Below are positions 42,673-54,341 of a stretch of 64,000 nucleotides of DNA, piece by piece (position 1 is the first letter of the stretch; every line of letters starts with the position of its first letter). The notes under the pieces are model-generated. The model was not told the origin of the DNA, ran no database searches, and saw only the letters and a list, made by a program, of their open reading frames with translations. The position numbers were made by a program, and so were the translations under genes. The stretch comes from Cardiocondyla obscurior. Lineage: Eukaryota > Arthropoda > Insecta > Hymenoptera > Formicidae. The stretch is taken from assembly GCF_019399895.1 (NCBI RefSeq), contig NC_091865.1:6019001-6083000 (forward strand), written 5' to 3'.

Positions 42673-44809
42673 CGAATTAGAATCTTTAGTTAAGCAAGGA
42701 ATTTTAGAAAAAGTGGATACTTCTGAATACGCTACACCCATTGTACCAATTTAAAAAAAAGACGGTAGCGTGCGCCTTTGCGGCGATTACAGTGTAACAA
42801 TAAATCCGCAATTAGAAATAGACGAGCATTAAATGCTTAATATAGACGAATTATTCTCGGAAATGGCAGGTTGTTGCATTTTTGGACATATTGACCTAGT
42901 TAAAGCCTACTTACAATTAGAAGTTGACGATGAAATTGCCAAAATACTAATTTTAAATACACACCGCGGATTATACAAATGTAAACGTTTAATGTACGGA
43001 GTAACCTCCGCTCCAGCAATTTGGCAAAAAACAATGGATAATTTATTACAAGGCATTCCAGGGGTTAAATCTTTACTGGATGGTATTTGCATTGCAGCCA
43101 AAAATTTACAACAATTTATAGAATGTGCGGATACCGTTTTAAAAATTTTAAATGAATACAACATTAAAATACACATTGATAAAAGTTCTCTCTTTCAAGA
43201 TCACATTAATTATTGCGGTTATGTATTAGATAAGAACAGAATTAGTAAAGACAAAAAAAAGCTACTTGCAATTACACAAATGCCGCGCCCCACAAATTTA
43301 ACGGAACTACGTGCATTTATCGGCATGATAAATTATTACAATCGATTCATTAAAAACGCGAGTAGCATCCTCCAACCTTTGTACGAGTTATTACGTAGTA
43401 ACACGAAATTTGTCTGGTCACAATCGCAAGAAGCTGCTTTTCAAAAAGCAAAAAAAGAATTTACAAGCGATAAATGTTTAGCATTCTTCGATCCGAATGT
43501 ACCTCTTATTCTTGCGACGGACGCCAGTCCTTATGGCGTTGGGGCAGTCTTATCACACCGCTATTCTGACGGAAGCGAAAAGGCTATCATGTACATTTCT
43601 CAAACGTTGAATCAAACGCAAGCAAAATACAGTCAGATCGATAAAGAAGCGTATGCCATTGTGTTTGCAGTCAAGCGTTTATATCAGTACTTGTACGGTC
43701 ATAAATTTACGCTTGTCACTGACTACCGTTCTTTAACACAAATTTTCTCTAAAAATAAAGGCTTACCGATTTACAGCGCTCTTAGAATGCAACATTATGC
43801 TATTTTCTTACGTGGATTTAATTATGATATCGAATACAAAAAATCTGAACACAATGGCAATGCGGATTGTTTATCAAGATTACCTATTCCTGATCAAAAC
43901 AAGAAAACAGATGTAGTCGATATATATTACGCAGAAACTCTAAATGTTCTACCTGTTACTGCATCAGAGATACGTAACGCGCTTAATACAGACGATAATC
44001 TAAAGGATATCATATTAGCGATAACTACCGGAAAGAAGCTATCAAACAAAAATACTTGGGGCATAGATCAACGAGAATTTTCTGTGGAACAAGAAATTCT
44101 CGTGCGCGGACACCGCATTGTTATTTCTCAAACATTACATCAGCGAATATTAAATAAATTACACGTCGGACATTTCGGCATGGTTAAAATGAAAAATTTG
44201 GCTAGATGATATTGCTGTTGGCCCAATGTTACATCTGATATTGAAAAACTTGTTAAAAACTGTCTTAAATGTCAAAGTCAACGAAACAATCCGATCAAGG
44301 CCGAAATCCATATTTGGGAACCTCCTTCAGCCCCGTTTGAACGAGTACACATTGATTTTGCAGGACCTTTTTTAGGCAAAATCATTTTTATTCTCGTTGA
44401 CGTGTTTACGAAATGGCCCGAAATACACTTCATTCCAAATATGCTTAGTGAAACTACTATCGCTAAATGTAAAGAAATTTTCGCGCAATATGGTATTCCG
44501 CAGTTTCTCGTCTCGGATAACGGCCGTACTTTTACGTCAACAGTCTTTCAAAATTTTTTACAAGAAAACGGAATCATACATAAACTAACAGCTCCATTTC
44601 ACCCAGCCACAAACGGGCAAGCCGAACGTTACGTACAAACTATTAAGAACGCATTATCTAAGATCGATAACTCTGTTAATTTACAATCCGCGCTACAGGA
44701 TATTCTATTACAATATCGAATAACACCACATTCTGGCACTGGCGTATCCCCAGCCGAACTCTTATTCGGCAGAAAAATTAGATGTAAGTTAGATCTTTTA
44801 AACCTGTAA
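42673..44809 (+). pseudogene. Gypsy A2 reverse transcriptase-RNase H-integrase
   Basis: Same frame throughout, with TAA at 42752-42754, TAA at 42830-42832 (both shared with A1) and a private TGA at 44207-44209 in the integrase finger, where A1 reads LARGYCCW. The active site is LLDG at about 43073-43084. RNase H has TDASPYGVGAVLSH. Integrase DDE words (HIDFAGPF, VSDNGRTF, QAERYVQ) are intact. It ends KLDLLNL at 44809. Confidence 0.88.
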
Positions 44810-45000
44810 AACCATTACCACATAAAGATTCCAATCAACAGAAAAATAGTATTACTTTCGCCCTTGGGGAAGAGGTTGCTGTCCGTAATTACGTTGGGAA
44901 AGAAAAATGGTTTTTCGGCACTATTTCCAAACAAATAGGGAAATTACATTACAGTATTAAATTAAAAGACGGCAGGATCTGGCGACGCCACGTAAATCAG

Positions 45001-45288
45001 ATGCGAGCAATCGGTTATCATGCTATGGATTGCGATACTTATGCTTTTACAAATGATTACGCTGCTCCCGTACCGTCTTCTATCAAGAATAAAATTGTAT
45101 CTCCATTAAGGAACGGTAAGCCGAGCACTAACCCTAAGATAATACATAAGATAGCCAGTCATGTAAGTGATAGCCCTAAGAAAAATGCTATGCGAATCTC
45201 ACCAAGAAAAGAGTCAACACCTACAACTCCGAGAAGATCAACACGTGAGCGCCGTGAACCTGAACGTTACGAAAACTACGCCACATAG
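45001..45288 (+). pseudogene. Gypsy A2 C-terminal tail ORF
   Basis: 95 codons, identical in sequence to the A1 tail at 30090-30377: MRAIGYHAMDCD, then Lys/Ser/Pro-rich and ending STRERREPERYENYAT. It follows integrase out of frame. Tails of this kind end the pol of many Gypsy elements. Confidence 0.7.
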
Positions 45289-45338
45289 CAACATAATCTT
45301 AAAAAAAAAGTAATTCATTTCCTTTTTACAAAGGGAAG

Positions 45339-45544
45339 TGTTATATGCGTCATAAAATCAGTTGATCAAGTAAGATGAGCTGAGATGCGTCAGAGGATGC
45401 ATCAAGATGCTCCCTATCATTTAAGATATTAATTACTTTCTTTGTCTATCAAGACCAGCTTTAATAAAGACGAGCAGTAGCAAACAAGAAGCCGGCCAAG
45501 CACGTCGCTCTTTTATTTCTCCCTTCCTTCACGCATACACAATA
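45339..45544 (+). repeat. Gypsy A2 3' LTR
   Basis: 206 bp from TGTTATATGCGTC to ACACAATA. It is slightly shorter than the A1 LTRs because of a small deletion near the end. Confidence 0.88.
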
Positions 45545-45554
45545 GCCAGAATAT

Positions 45555-46111
45555 TGTTTAAAAAGTTGCACTTCGTTAAGAGAGCAGTACAATAGAGAAA
45601 AAAGGGAAATTGAAGCTCAATGTAAAAGTGGAAGTGGTTCAAATGCAAATACTCATAAGTACCCATTTTTTAAGCAACTGTCGTTTTTAGATAAAGTTAT
45701 TAAAAGACAAAGGTGAGTAACAGTATATTGTATATAAATATGTTAATATACAACATTTTGCAGAACTAACTCTTACATTTGTTTTAGGTTTTATACTAAT
45801 GTATCAAGTTCTCCAAATAAAAAATTTAAAACAGAATTGTCAAACGATAATAAAGAAAGTCTACAAATAAATTCTGAATATATTGCTAAAGAAATACCGT
45901 CTTCAAAGCCAAAAATAAGAAGTAATGAACTTGAACAAACGTTTTTAGATATGAGTATCAAGATAATAATTATATGGGTGAGTCCAAACTGTCAACAGCA
46001 GATACTGCTTTTATTGAATTCATAAAAGCACAATTTGCTAACGTTCCTGAAAATGAAAAAAATACTCGAAGAAAACTAATTATAGATGCTCTCTTTGCAC
46101 CATTAATATAA
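45555..46111 (+). pseudogene. MADF-BESS-type protein gene, 5' truncated
   Basis: The first exon to about 45711 reads LREQYNREKREIEAQCKSGS, then KYPFFKQLSFLDKVIKRQR at a GTGAGT donor: the C-terminal half of a MADF domain. After an intron, FYTNVSSSPNKK...RSNELEQTFLDM, a frame change near 45960, then STADTAFIEFIKAQF and RKLIIDALFAPLI to the stop, a BESS-like end. Such proteins are DNA-binding factors and are also partners carried by PIF/Harbinger-type elements. Here the 5' part is missing where Gypsy A2 ends. Host gene or transposon gene cannot be told. Confidence 0.6.
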
Positions 46112-46608
46112 GCATTTTTTAATTGTTATGTTACGTTTTGTTTTTTTTGTATTGCTACAATTATTCTATAATATATTTTATGTTAAAAGTTTATTTCAAA
46201 GATAAAAAAAGATTTTATTTATGTTTATTGATTTAAACAAAATTATAAAAAAAAATTTTAGTTTGCAATATGATCTCATATTTAATATATGTAATTTAAA
46301 ATAGATAAGAAAAATGTGATACGTATAATGTCATACATTAAGTTAAGTTTTATTTCTGTAGAATTGTTTTGAAAATTAGCAAGACAAATGTATAAGCATG
46401 TGTTTTCTGTATCATACAGAGATTCTAACAAAACTTCGTCATTGTAAACTTTTCTTTTTATACTCAAAAATAGTTTCGCATATTTGTGCATTGATAGTTA
46501 AATAATGTAGCGTTAACGATGGTAGTGATGATAACAGAGATGTAATATTACAATTTTTATTTGAGATTATATTTTTGTACTAGATTTGTATAAAACTGTA
46601 TTTATGGT
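46112..46608. other. AT-rich stretch without a gene
   Basis: The 3' flank of the MADF fragment up to the presumed start of the Gypsy B LTR. Nothing recognisable. Confidence 0.4.
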
Positions 46609-47092
46609 ATGTCCGTCACATTTATGTACCTGCGTGCAAGTATAGCGTATGTACAATAAAGATTATTGCGAGTGTGAACATACGTACTTTTATATCCCGA
46701 GCCCTTGGCAACAGAAGCCCAGGAATAACGTTGGAATATCGCACGCGCGCGACCATTTAGCTTGATCGGCAGAATACCGCCGATCAAGGTAACCGGGCAT
46801 TTCCGGCCGGGACGCGACTCTTCGAGGACAGTTGCGGTTGCCACCCACGATTCTGCTGATTGCTATGATTTTTGACATAGTAACAGCAGGGCATATATAG
46901 AAGCAGCCGCGGCCCGGACGGGCAGTCGCAATTAAGTATATCGCGTGTAATCAACGGCTGTAAGCTGCAAGAAGGGAATAAAAGAAAGTGAAAGTTTAAT
47001 AAAAAGGGGTCTTTATTTCGAGCTCTGTTCCTGCCCCAGTATACATTCATCTCTCCAGAGAACGGACCCCACAGCACCTTCCCGGTGCAACA
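46609..47092 (+). repeat. Gypsy B 5' LTR (start uncertain)
   Basis: Ends CCCGGTGCAACA, then 2 nt and TGGTGGCAACGGTGGGAT, a primer-binding-site-like word. The end resembles solo LTRs a and e (AACGGACCCC, GCACC...GGTGC hairpin). The start at TGTCCGTCAC is a guess because no partner LTR was found after the pol gene. Confidence 0.6.
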
Positions 47093-47486
47093 ACTGGTGG
47101 CAACGGTGGGATCCGCCCTCCAGAGTCAGGCCGTCCTTTGCCTCCTACTGGGCGTCAGATTGATAATGTGGGATCTCTGGAACAAACAAATAAAGAAATC
47201 GTGAAAATTTATTCATAAAAAAGAAGACAGAAGAATATAAGAAGCAACAAAAGCCGGACGTGAAACCCGAGCGACCACTGACCAGTGTAACTACGAAGCA
47301 GCAGCCACGCAGATAAGCAGCCAAGCAGATAAGCGACTGAACAGACAAACTACGGAACGGAGAAGCGTACGAGCAGCCAAGCAGAAAACATCGCGACTCA
47401 GCAGCAACCAAGCAGCATGCTGTTACCGGCGCTATTGTAAGTTAGATATATATATGCATGCAAGGCGAAAAAACGAATAAAATTAT

Positions 47487-47996
47487 ATGTACCACGGCGA
47501 ATTCCTCTTGCGTTGTTGCACGTCGCGTCTATCGTGGTTAAACGGCATTACCGAGCCCGAAAACCTACAACCGATCTTTAAGCGAATTCCGCATAGGTCG
47601 ACGAATCAAACGCGAAGTTTTATTCGCGAAGTAACTTTAGACGACGATATCTTGGACGGCGATAGCGAACTATACGAATTTACGAACGGAATCTCCCTCC
47701 CTGTACCCATATATTCTGACAACGCGAGTTTCGTGAATTACCGCGAAGTTGAGGAACTTGTTAGTCAAAGTCGCCGATCGTCAATAGGATCAATAGTGAG
47801 CGAAATATTCGCGCCCGAGGACCAGCGGTTCGTCTTCATGATGACCGATGTGCTAAATTCATTTTCTCGTAACAAAAAAATATATGTTTCTAAATCAAAA
47901 CGTACTTTACGAAGTAAGAAATTTTTATCGAATGTTACCGACGTCGGGGATGAACCCGCGACTACTACCATGAACACAACAATAAAAGAAATATAA
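47487..47996 (+). CDS. unidentified ORF in the Gypsy B leader (169 aa)
   Basis: Open frame of 169 codons between the primer site and gag. It has an acidic middle (TLDDDILDGDSELYEF) and a basic C-terminal part (SKSKRTLRSKKFL), with no zinc finger or membrane segment. I do not recognise it. Accessory ORFs before gag are rare in Gypsy elements. It may be a captured gene or a chance ORF; its length and acidic-then-basic composition are mild arguments for coding. A GTAAGT donor-like word lies just upstream near 47437. Confidence 0.4.
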   Translation: MYHGEFLLRCCTSRLSWLNGITEPENLQPIFKRIPHRSTNQTRSFIREVTLDDDILDGDSELYEFTNGISLPVPIYSDNASFVNYREVEELVSQSRRSSIGSIVSEIFAPEDQRFVFMMTDVLNSFSRNKKIYVSKSKRTLRSKKFLSNVTDVGDEPATTTMNTTIKEI

Positions 47997-48231
47997 AGGT
48001 AGTACAAAGAATTTACCAATCGGAACCGAAAGAAAGTATTTACACCGGCTATAATTTAGCACAAAGCAATTGTTTTGAAACAAAAAAAGGTATCAAACCA
48101 CAGCCGCAGCTGCCCGATGGGTCACGGTGCGACGTTATACGCAACAATATATTATGTGAAGGCTCGCAATGCCTATCACAACGCAAAATTCGGAACGCGA
48201 AACACTCAGCGCAAGCTACGGGCGCAAAGGT

Positions 48232-48435
48232 ACGGAACGCGGAAAAATAAACGGAACGCAAGGAAAAGTAAACTAAACGCAAGAGAAAGTAAACGGAACG
48301 CAAGTAAAGTAAACGAAACGCAAGAAAAAGTAAACGGAACACAAGAACGGAATGCAAGAAAAGTGAACGAAACGCAATAAAAAATAAACGAAACGCAAGA
48401 ACGGAACGCAAGAAATGTGAACGGTACGCACGGAA
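48232..48435 (+). repeat. degenerate short tandem repeat (about 20-25 bp unit)
   Basis: Repeats of CGGAACGCAAGAAAAGTAAA with small variations, about nine units. It lies in the Gypsy B leader. No spacer regularity, so not a CRISPR-like array. Confidence 0.8.
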
Positions 48436-49521
48436 TATGAGCTGCCGAAATACGGCAGTACAAGAGGTACTTCGCAGTACGCTAACGAGAAAGGAACAAT
48501 TTTGGAATCGTCCGTACACGCTCACGGGACGTGCCGCGGCACACGCGAATTGCCGCTTGAAACCCCCCCTTTACTCCGGGGCTCCACGCTACGCGAAGAT
48601 CGTGAATACTCGTCGCACACCGTCTTCTCGTGATGGCCGCGACGCGACGTCCCACGACGTGATGAACACGGCACTCCGCCAATCGTAGATTTTTCTCCCG
48701 GTGGCTGAACGCACCAGGAAGTCCGGTATAGTCCCACGGCGCGGCGGTATCCGTCGTCGCCGTCCTCAAACCCGTTCCAACGCTGTGCTCGCGCCGGCAC
48801 CCCGTGCCAGTCACGTGATCAACGTGTGGTCAGCAGCTTCTCGCCGCAATTATCCAAAATTTCACGGCCGATATTTGCCAGCCCCTAGCTGGAACCTGTT
48901 TGTGAAAACGCAATTAATTTTTCGATACCAATACGACTTCAGACCCTCCGTCACGAAACGGGCACTCACGGTACGGCACGTGATAACCGCGTGTACGGCA
49001 GCTCGCTGGTCACTCTCCCCCGTCGTCGTCAGTCTCGCCGAGCGGAAAATTAATGGTGGACTCGGCTGGCGAAATCACTAAAGCCTTCCTTCGCGGGCGG
49101 AAAATCCATGAGAAGTCTCCCCTGTCGGCGGCAGCTTCTGCACCCTCTTCGTCGTCGTCGGTCCCGTCGGCGGAATTCCGTGCTCAAACTTGGTCTTTCG
49201 GCGACTGCCGCGAAGCTTACAAACGGGCCCGTTACCAATCGCGCCGACGCAATAGCTTATTACGGTGTCGGTACCGCCAAATTTTCGCGAGTCGGTACAT
49301 AGTGAGGTCGGTAATCCGACACCGAGACCGCGAGATAATGCAGATTACGTTACACCGATAACGGCGAAAGAAACGAGCCCCCGCTTGCAAACGGGGAAGG
49401 CGCGAGAGCACGAATTTCGCAGGGCGAAAACACTGCCGGCAACGCAGAACTTAGCGCGAACACAAACGCATCACAGCCGCAGTACCGACACTCCTCGCCG
49501 ATCCCTCGGCAAAGTTCTACT

Positions 49522-50448
49522 ATGCCGCGCGAAGAAGCAATGCTGACGATACTGGACGTGATATCGCTCGCCGCAACGCGAATAGACAGACTAGAGAACG
49601 AATTCGTCGCGCAAAGATATGGCAACAGACACAATAGAACGACGGAATCGCTGCCGCAGCCACAACCGCGACGACCACAAAGAGACGTTCGCTATTCTCT
49701 TAATAATCCGCGGCAGTATTTGACGTTACAAAATGCGATCAGTCTCATACCCACGTTTGACGGAAGCGAAAATAACGTAAAAAAGTTCATTAAGGCGTGC
49801 GAATACGCAGCGCGAAAAGTAGACCCGGAAGACGCAGACGAATTACTGGCGGCTATATTATACACGAAGCTCACGGGACAAGCTTTCTCGCGATTCGAGT
49901 CGAAGCAAATCCTTAATTTCGCGCAATTTTTACGAGAAGTCGAAGACGGCTACACACAGCGACGAGGCACAGCGCATCTCCAACTGGAGTTTAACCAGTT
50001 GCGTCAACGCACAGGAGAAAGCGCGCAAACTTACGGATTCCGAGCCGACTCGCTAGTGACCGAACTCTACAACGCGTTAAGCAAAGACCCGAATTATTCT
50101 TCAGACGAGAAGCGCGGAATTTGGAATTCGCTTCAAAAACAAGAATTAAATAATTACCAGACAGGCTTGCTACCGCACTTGCAAACCATCGTCCGGTCGC
50201 GAAATTATAGAACATTGCAAGAAGCAATAGCAGGAGCGACAGCGAAAGAAAGGCAGCGTAGCGCACCCATACGTACATACAACGAGCGAGCATACATAGA
50301 GCGAAATTTCCTGCGCACCCCGGCGAACCGCCCCCCGTGCCAACGTGCAATAAATGCGGTAAACAGGGGCACCCGGGATTTTTGTGCCGCACCGGCAGAT
50401 ACGCGCCCAGGTACTGCTTGCCGAGGGCCGAAAATACACCGCGAGTAA
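49522..50448 (+). pseudogene. Gypsy B gag, frameshifted before the zinc knuckles
   Basis: The gag core is recognisable by LQNAISLIPTFDGSENNVKK, FIKACEYAARKV and QLRQRTGESAQTYGFRADSL. Near 50330, in a run of C (CGCCCCCCGTG), the natural continuation with two knuckles (CNKCGKQGHPGFLC, CNYCNKPYHTRKEC) is in the other frame, so this is a 1-nt indel and not the normal gag-pol shift. The last 40 codons of this ORF are out of frame. It would form the particle shell that packages the element RNA. Confidence 0.82.
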
Positions 50449-53400
50449 CCACGACGGATAAATTCTGCAACTATTGTAACAAGCCGTATCATACGCGCAA
50501 AGAATGCCGCAGATTGAAAAGAGACAACGAGTCATCTCAAGACACACGGCGCGATAACCGAGTCCCCCCGCGAAATCGACACACGACCGCGGTACATTCA
50601 ACCGTGCCGGAAGAAAGAGCAAGAACATCGGCGAGACAGACAATACCCGACGACACGCGCGTAGGTAACGAACCGCGCCGATACGAGACACGGCCCGCGT
50701 GGGACTATCAGGTGTCGCACATCTCAGACGACAACAAAAATCGTCATCTGGATTTAGTCACTCTGCCCGTACTACAAGCCACGGGCGGGAAAATGACGTT
50801 TTTATTGGACACCGGCGCAGCTATCACCCTCGTTAAGGTGGGGAAATTAAAGGGCGATACACCGATTTACACGGAATCGATGGCTCTAACCGGTGTAACT
50901 GGACATAAGGCGCAAACTATAGGAACAACGCGTGTACTGATTTACCTGCGAGATAGCACGATCTCGCACACAATGCACGTAGTACCCGACGAATTTCCCA
51001 TTGCGTACGACAGAATACTCGGGATGGACTTCCTTAAAGCGCAACGTACTGTATACGACGTCGAAAACGGACTCTTGATAATTAATCGCGTCGCGATCCT
51101 GTTACAACCGTATGTTCGCACAACGCTACCACCGAGAAGCGAAACGATAGTACGAGCTGTGACCGATAGCAAGCAAATTGGAATAATATATGCCGATGAA
51201 CCTAAACCCGGAGTGTTTATTGGCAATTGTTTGGTTGCTCCTGAAAATAATATCTGTGCTATAAGCATATTAAATACACGGGAGACAGCCGTGCCACTCT
51301 TCACACCCGTATTACACATAGAAGCAGAGCCGCAATTATGCACAGTCAGCGCGCTCGCGTTACAGAATAAGCCAGGAATAGCCGCAGTACAGCAGCGAAG
51401 AGAACGCGTTAAGGAACAGCTTAGAATTAACCATTTGAATAAAGAAGAAAAAAGCGAATTAATAAAAATTTGCAAAAGTTTCTGCAATATCTTCCATTTA
51501 CAAGGCGATCCGCTTTCCTTCACCGAATCTGTCGCGCACGAAATAATTACAGAAAAGGAAAGTAGGCCATTTAGCTGCCGCCCTTACCGACTCCTCGAGA
51601 AACACAAAGCAGGGGTAAAAGAGCAGGTAAAGAAGATGCTCGACGAAGGAATTATAAGAACCAGCGCGAGTCAATGGAACGCACCGATATTGGTCGTCCC
51701 CAAAAAAGCCGACGCGTCCGGAAAACCAAAATTAAGGATAGTGGTCGATTTTAGGAAATTAAATGATATAACGATAGGCGACTCCTTCCCCATTCCAAAC
51801 ATGACCGATATCCTCGATCAGCTTGGACACGCGAAATATTTTACGACCCTGGATTTGGCTTCGGGATACCACCAAATCTAGATAAAAGAGGAACATAAAC
51901 AAAAAACCGCGTTTTCTACACCCGAAGAACATTATGAATTTAACAGAATGACCTTCGGTCTTAAAAATGCACCGGCTACATTTCAGCGCATGATGAACTC
52001 AGTCTTATCGGGCCTGCACAGTATTAAATGTCTCGTGTATCTAGACGATATAGTCATTTACGGACCGACGCTCAAGGAACATAATAAGAAACTCGAAGCC
52101 GTTTTTAAACGTTTGCGAGAAACTAATTTAAAATTACAACCGGACAAATGCGAATTTTTACGGAAAGAAGTACTCTATCTCGGACATCTAATCACGGAAA
52201 ATGGAATTCAACCCGATCCTTCCAAAATTTCCTCAGTAAAAAATTTTCCGGTACCGAAAAAATTAAAGGACGTACAATCATTCATTGGACTAGCCGGATA
52301 TTACCGAAAATTCATACGAGATTTTTCAAAAATCGCGAAACCTTTAACAATGCTCACAAAAAAGGACGAAAAATTTCGATGGGAGATGGACCAACAAAAC
52401 GCGTTCGAGATATTAAAAAAAAACTTAACCACCGCGCCGATACTTAAATATCCCGATTTCACGCGCCCGTTTATCGTTACCACGGACGCCTCGGATCATG
52501 CAATCGAAGCCATCCTCTCTCAAGGGGAGATAGGTAGAGATCATCCGATTGCATATGCAAGCCGTATACTAAACAAGGCCGAAAGAAACTATAGTACGAC
52601 AGAGAAGGAGCTACTCGCGATAGTATGGGTGGTGAAACATTTCCGACCGTATATCTATGGGACAACATTCACAATTGTAACAGACCACAAACCATTGATC
52701 TGGCTGTTCAATGTAAATGATCCCGAGTCCCGCCTGATAAGATGGAGATTAAAACTCGAGGAATGTAACTACGAAATAGTTCACAAAGACGGCAAGAACA
52801 CGAACGCGGACGCGCTTAGCAGAAACCCCCCGCAGCAAGAAGAAAAGCTTTCAGTACACATATTAAAAGAAGAAAGTACATATTCAGCAGAAGAAAAAGC
52901 GAAGCTCATACACGAATACCACAACACACCGATAGGCGTATACCAAGGCGTCACACGTACACTACATCGCATCAGATTACAGCATGAGTGGCCAGGCATG
53001 AGAAGAGACATAGAAGAATATATAAAAAAATGCGAACAGTGCCAGAAAAATAAATTATCAAAGAAGACGAAAATGCCGCTAGAAATTACCGATACGCCGA
53101 CTAAACCGTTTGAGAAATGCGCCCTAGATATAGTAGGACCGCTACCGATAACTAACAGTAACAATAAATACATTTTAACGTTCTAAGATAATCTCACAAA
53201 ATTCAGTAAAGCGATCCCTATCCCGAACCAAAAAGCCGCGACCGTAGCAAAAGCGTTCATGACTCAAATAATTTTTGAACACGGAATACCGGAATACGTT
53301 CTTTCCGATCAAAGAACAAATTTTACGAGCAGTATTTTCAAAAATACTTGCAAATTACTACGGATCGAAAAAATCCAAACAACCGCATATCATCCGCAAA

Positions 53401-53939
53401 CTAACGGCGGATTCAAACAATTGCATCGAACACTGGCCGAGTATCTACGGCATTACATCAACGAAGATCAATCCGATTGGGATGAATGGTTGCCATACGC
53501 AATGTTTACATATAAAACAATCCCGCATACGGCAACCGGATTGACCCCCTTCGAACTCATCTACGGACATCATGCTACATTACCGACAGCACTGAAAACC
53601 GCGCCGAAAGAAACATACTCGTATGACGACTACGCGAATGAATTACGCGAACGATTACGGGCTTCTAACTCTCTCGCACACGATCACGCAAAAACCGAAA
53701 AAGAAAAGGCGAAAGAAAATTATGACAAAGACTCCCGAAAACGCGAGTTCAGAGTCAGAGATTCCGTCCTACTTTACGACGAAACGGTTCGACGCGGGCG
53801 GTCCAAGAAATTAGACGCGCTATGGATAGGACCATACATAATAATACGTAAGCACAATGATGTTAATTACAGTATAAGGAAAGGTAGAAAAATAATTAGA
53901 GTACATGCAAATAGATTAAAAGCGTTTATAGAACATTAA
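50337..53939 (+). pseudogene. Gypsy B pol: protease, reverse transcriptase, RNase H, integrase
   Basis: One frame throughout. Knuckles, then protease with LLDTGAAITLV, reverse transcriptase with LRIVVDFRKLND and YFTTLDLASGYHQI, an in-frame TAG (51879-51881), TFGLKNAPATFQRMM, the active site YLDDIVIYG, RNase H with TTDASDHAIEAIL and VTDHKPLIWLF, integrase with DIVGPLPI, an in-frame TAA (53184-53186), and LSDQRTNFTS. The expected catalytic Glu block reads NGGFKQLHRTL, with Lys in its place. It ends RLKAFIEH. Three independent lesions make it dead. Confidence 0.9.
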
Positions 53940-54341
53940 GCATAAAAGCAACCGATTAAGCATAACACACAAAAAAAAAAAAAAAATATAATAATAATAA
54001 AAATATTTTCTTTTGTACTCACCTATAAAATCTCCAGGCACCACCTGCACTTCCCGATATTTAAGGTCACGATCGGTCCGCATGACTAGACGCGGCTCCA
54101 ACCGGTGCCAATAATTTGATCTCGTGCCGTGACTCCATCACGGCACAAGAAGGGCAGATACCTGGCTTAAAAGCCAGGTAACATACCCGACACACGCTCT
54201 TTATTAAATTATGATGTAACGTTGAAATTACAAATAAACCGTGAAAGAAAACATTCGATAATACCAATTAAGTAGATAAAACGAAAATTTCTTGATAATT
54301 AATAACATATAAAAAAAATAAAAAAAAAAAAACAAAACGAA
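53940..54341 (-). other. non-coding block with two perfect hairpins
   Basis: After an A/T tract, two strong palindromes occur: GTGCCGTGA-CTCCA-TCACGGCAC (54125-54147) and ACCTGGCTTTTAAGCCAGGT (about 54160-54180). On the minus strand this is followed by TTGGCACCGG and a GGTGAGTAC donor-like word. It looks like an LTR/leader fragment of the minus-strand BEL/Pao scrap beyond it, but I could not find a partner. Confidence 0.4.

Larger units (their letters stand above)
42649..45544 (+). mobile_element. Gypsy A2, 5'-truncated copy
   Basis: Begins abruptly inside the end of protease (homologous to about 39195 of A1) and runs through reverse transcriptase, RNase H and integrase to the 3' LTR (45339-45544). 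It is nearly identical to A1 in the opposite orientation (about 98 percent by eye) and shares its two TAA stops, the LLDG motif and the break after KLDLLNL. It lacks BEL/Pao 2 and so shows the empty target at 44110-44114. The 3' flank differs from that of A1, so this is not a simple duplication of the A1 locus. Confidence 0.92.
47093..53939 (+). mobile_element. Gypsy B internal region (3' LTR not found)
   Basis: Primer site, long leader (47.1-49.5 kb) with an extra ORF and a 22-bp-type repeat, then gag (49522) and pol to 53939. No copy of the 5' LTR follows the pol stop within the next kilobases, so the 3' end was lost or replaced by the sequence at 53.94-54.33 kb. Lesions: a frameshift in the gag C-run, TAG and TAA in pol, and a changed integrase Glu. 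Confidence 0.8.

Noticed and set aside
46282..46491. Small minus ORF after the MADF fragment
   Set aside because: AT-rich chance ORF with no recognisable features.
48232..48435. CRISPR-like array
   Set aside because: Eukaryotic context, units adjoin without spacers, and units are degenerate.
50337..50448. Normal gag-pol frameshift in Gypsy B
   Set aside because: The zinc knuckles, which belong to gag, are already in the pol frame, and the switch lies in a C-run, so a 1-nt indel is the better reading.
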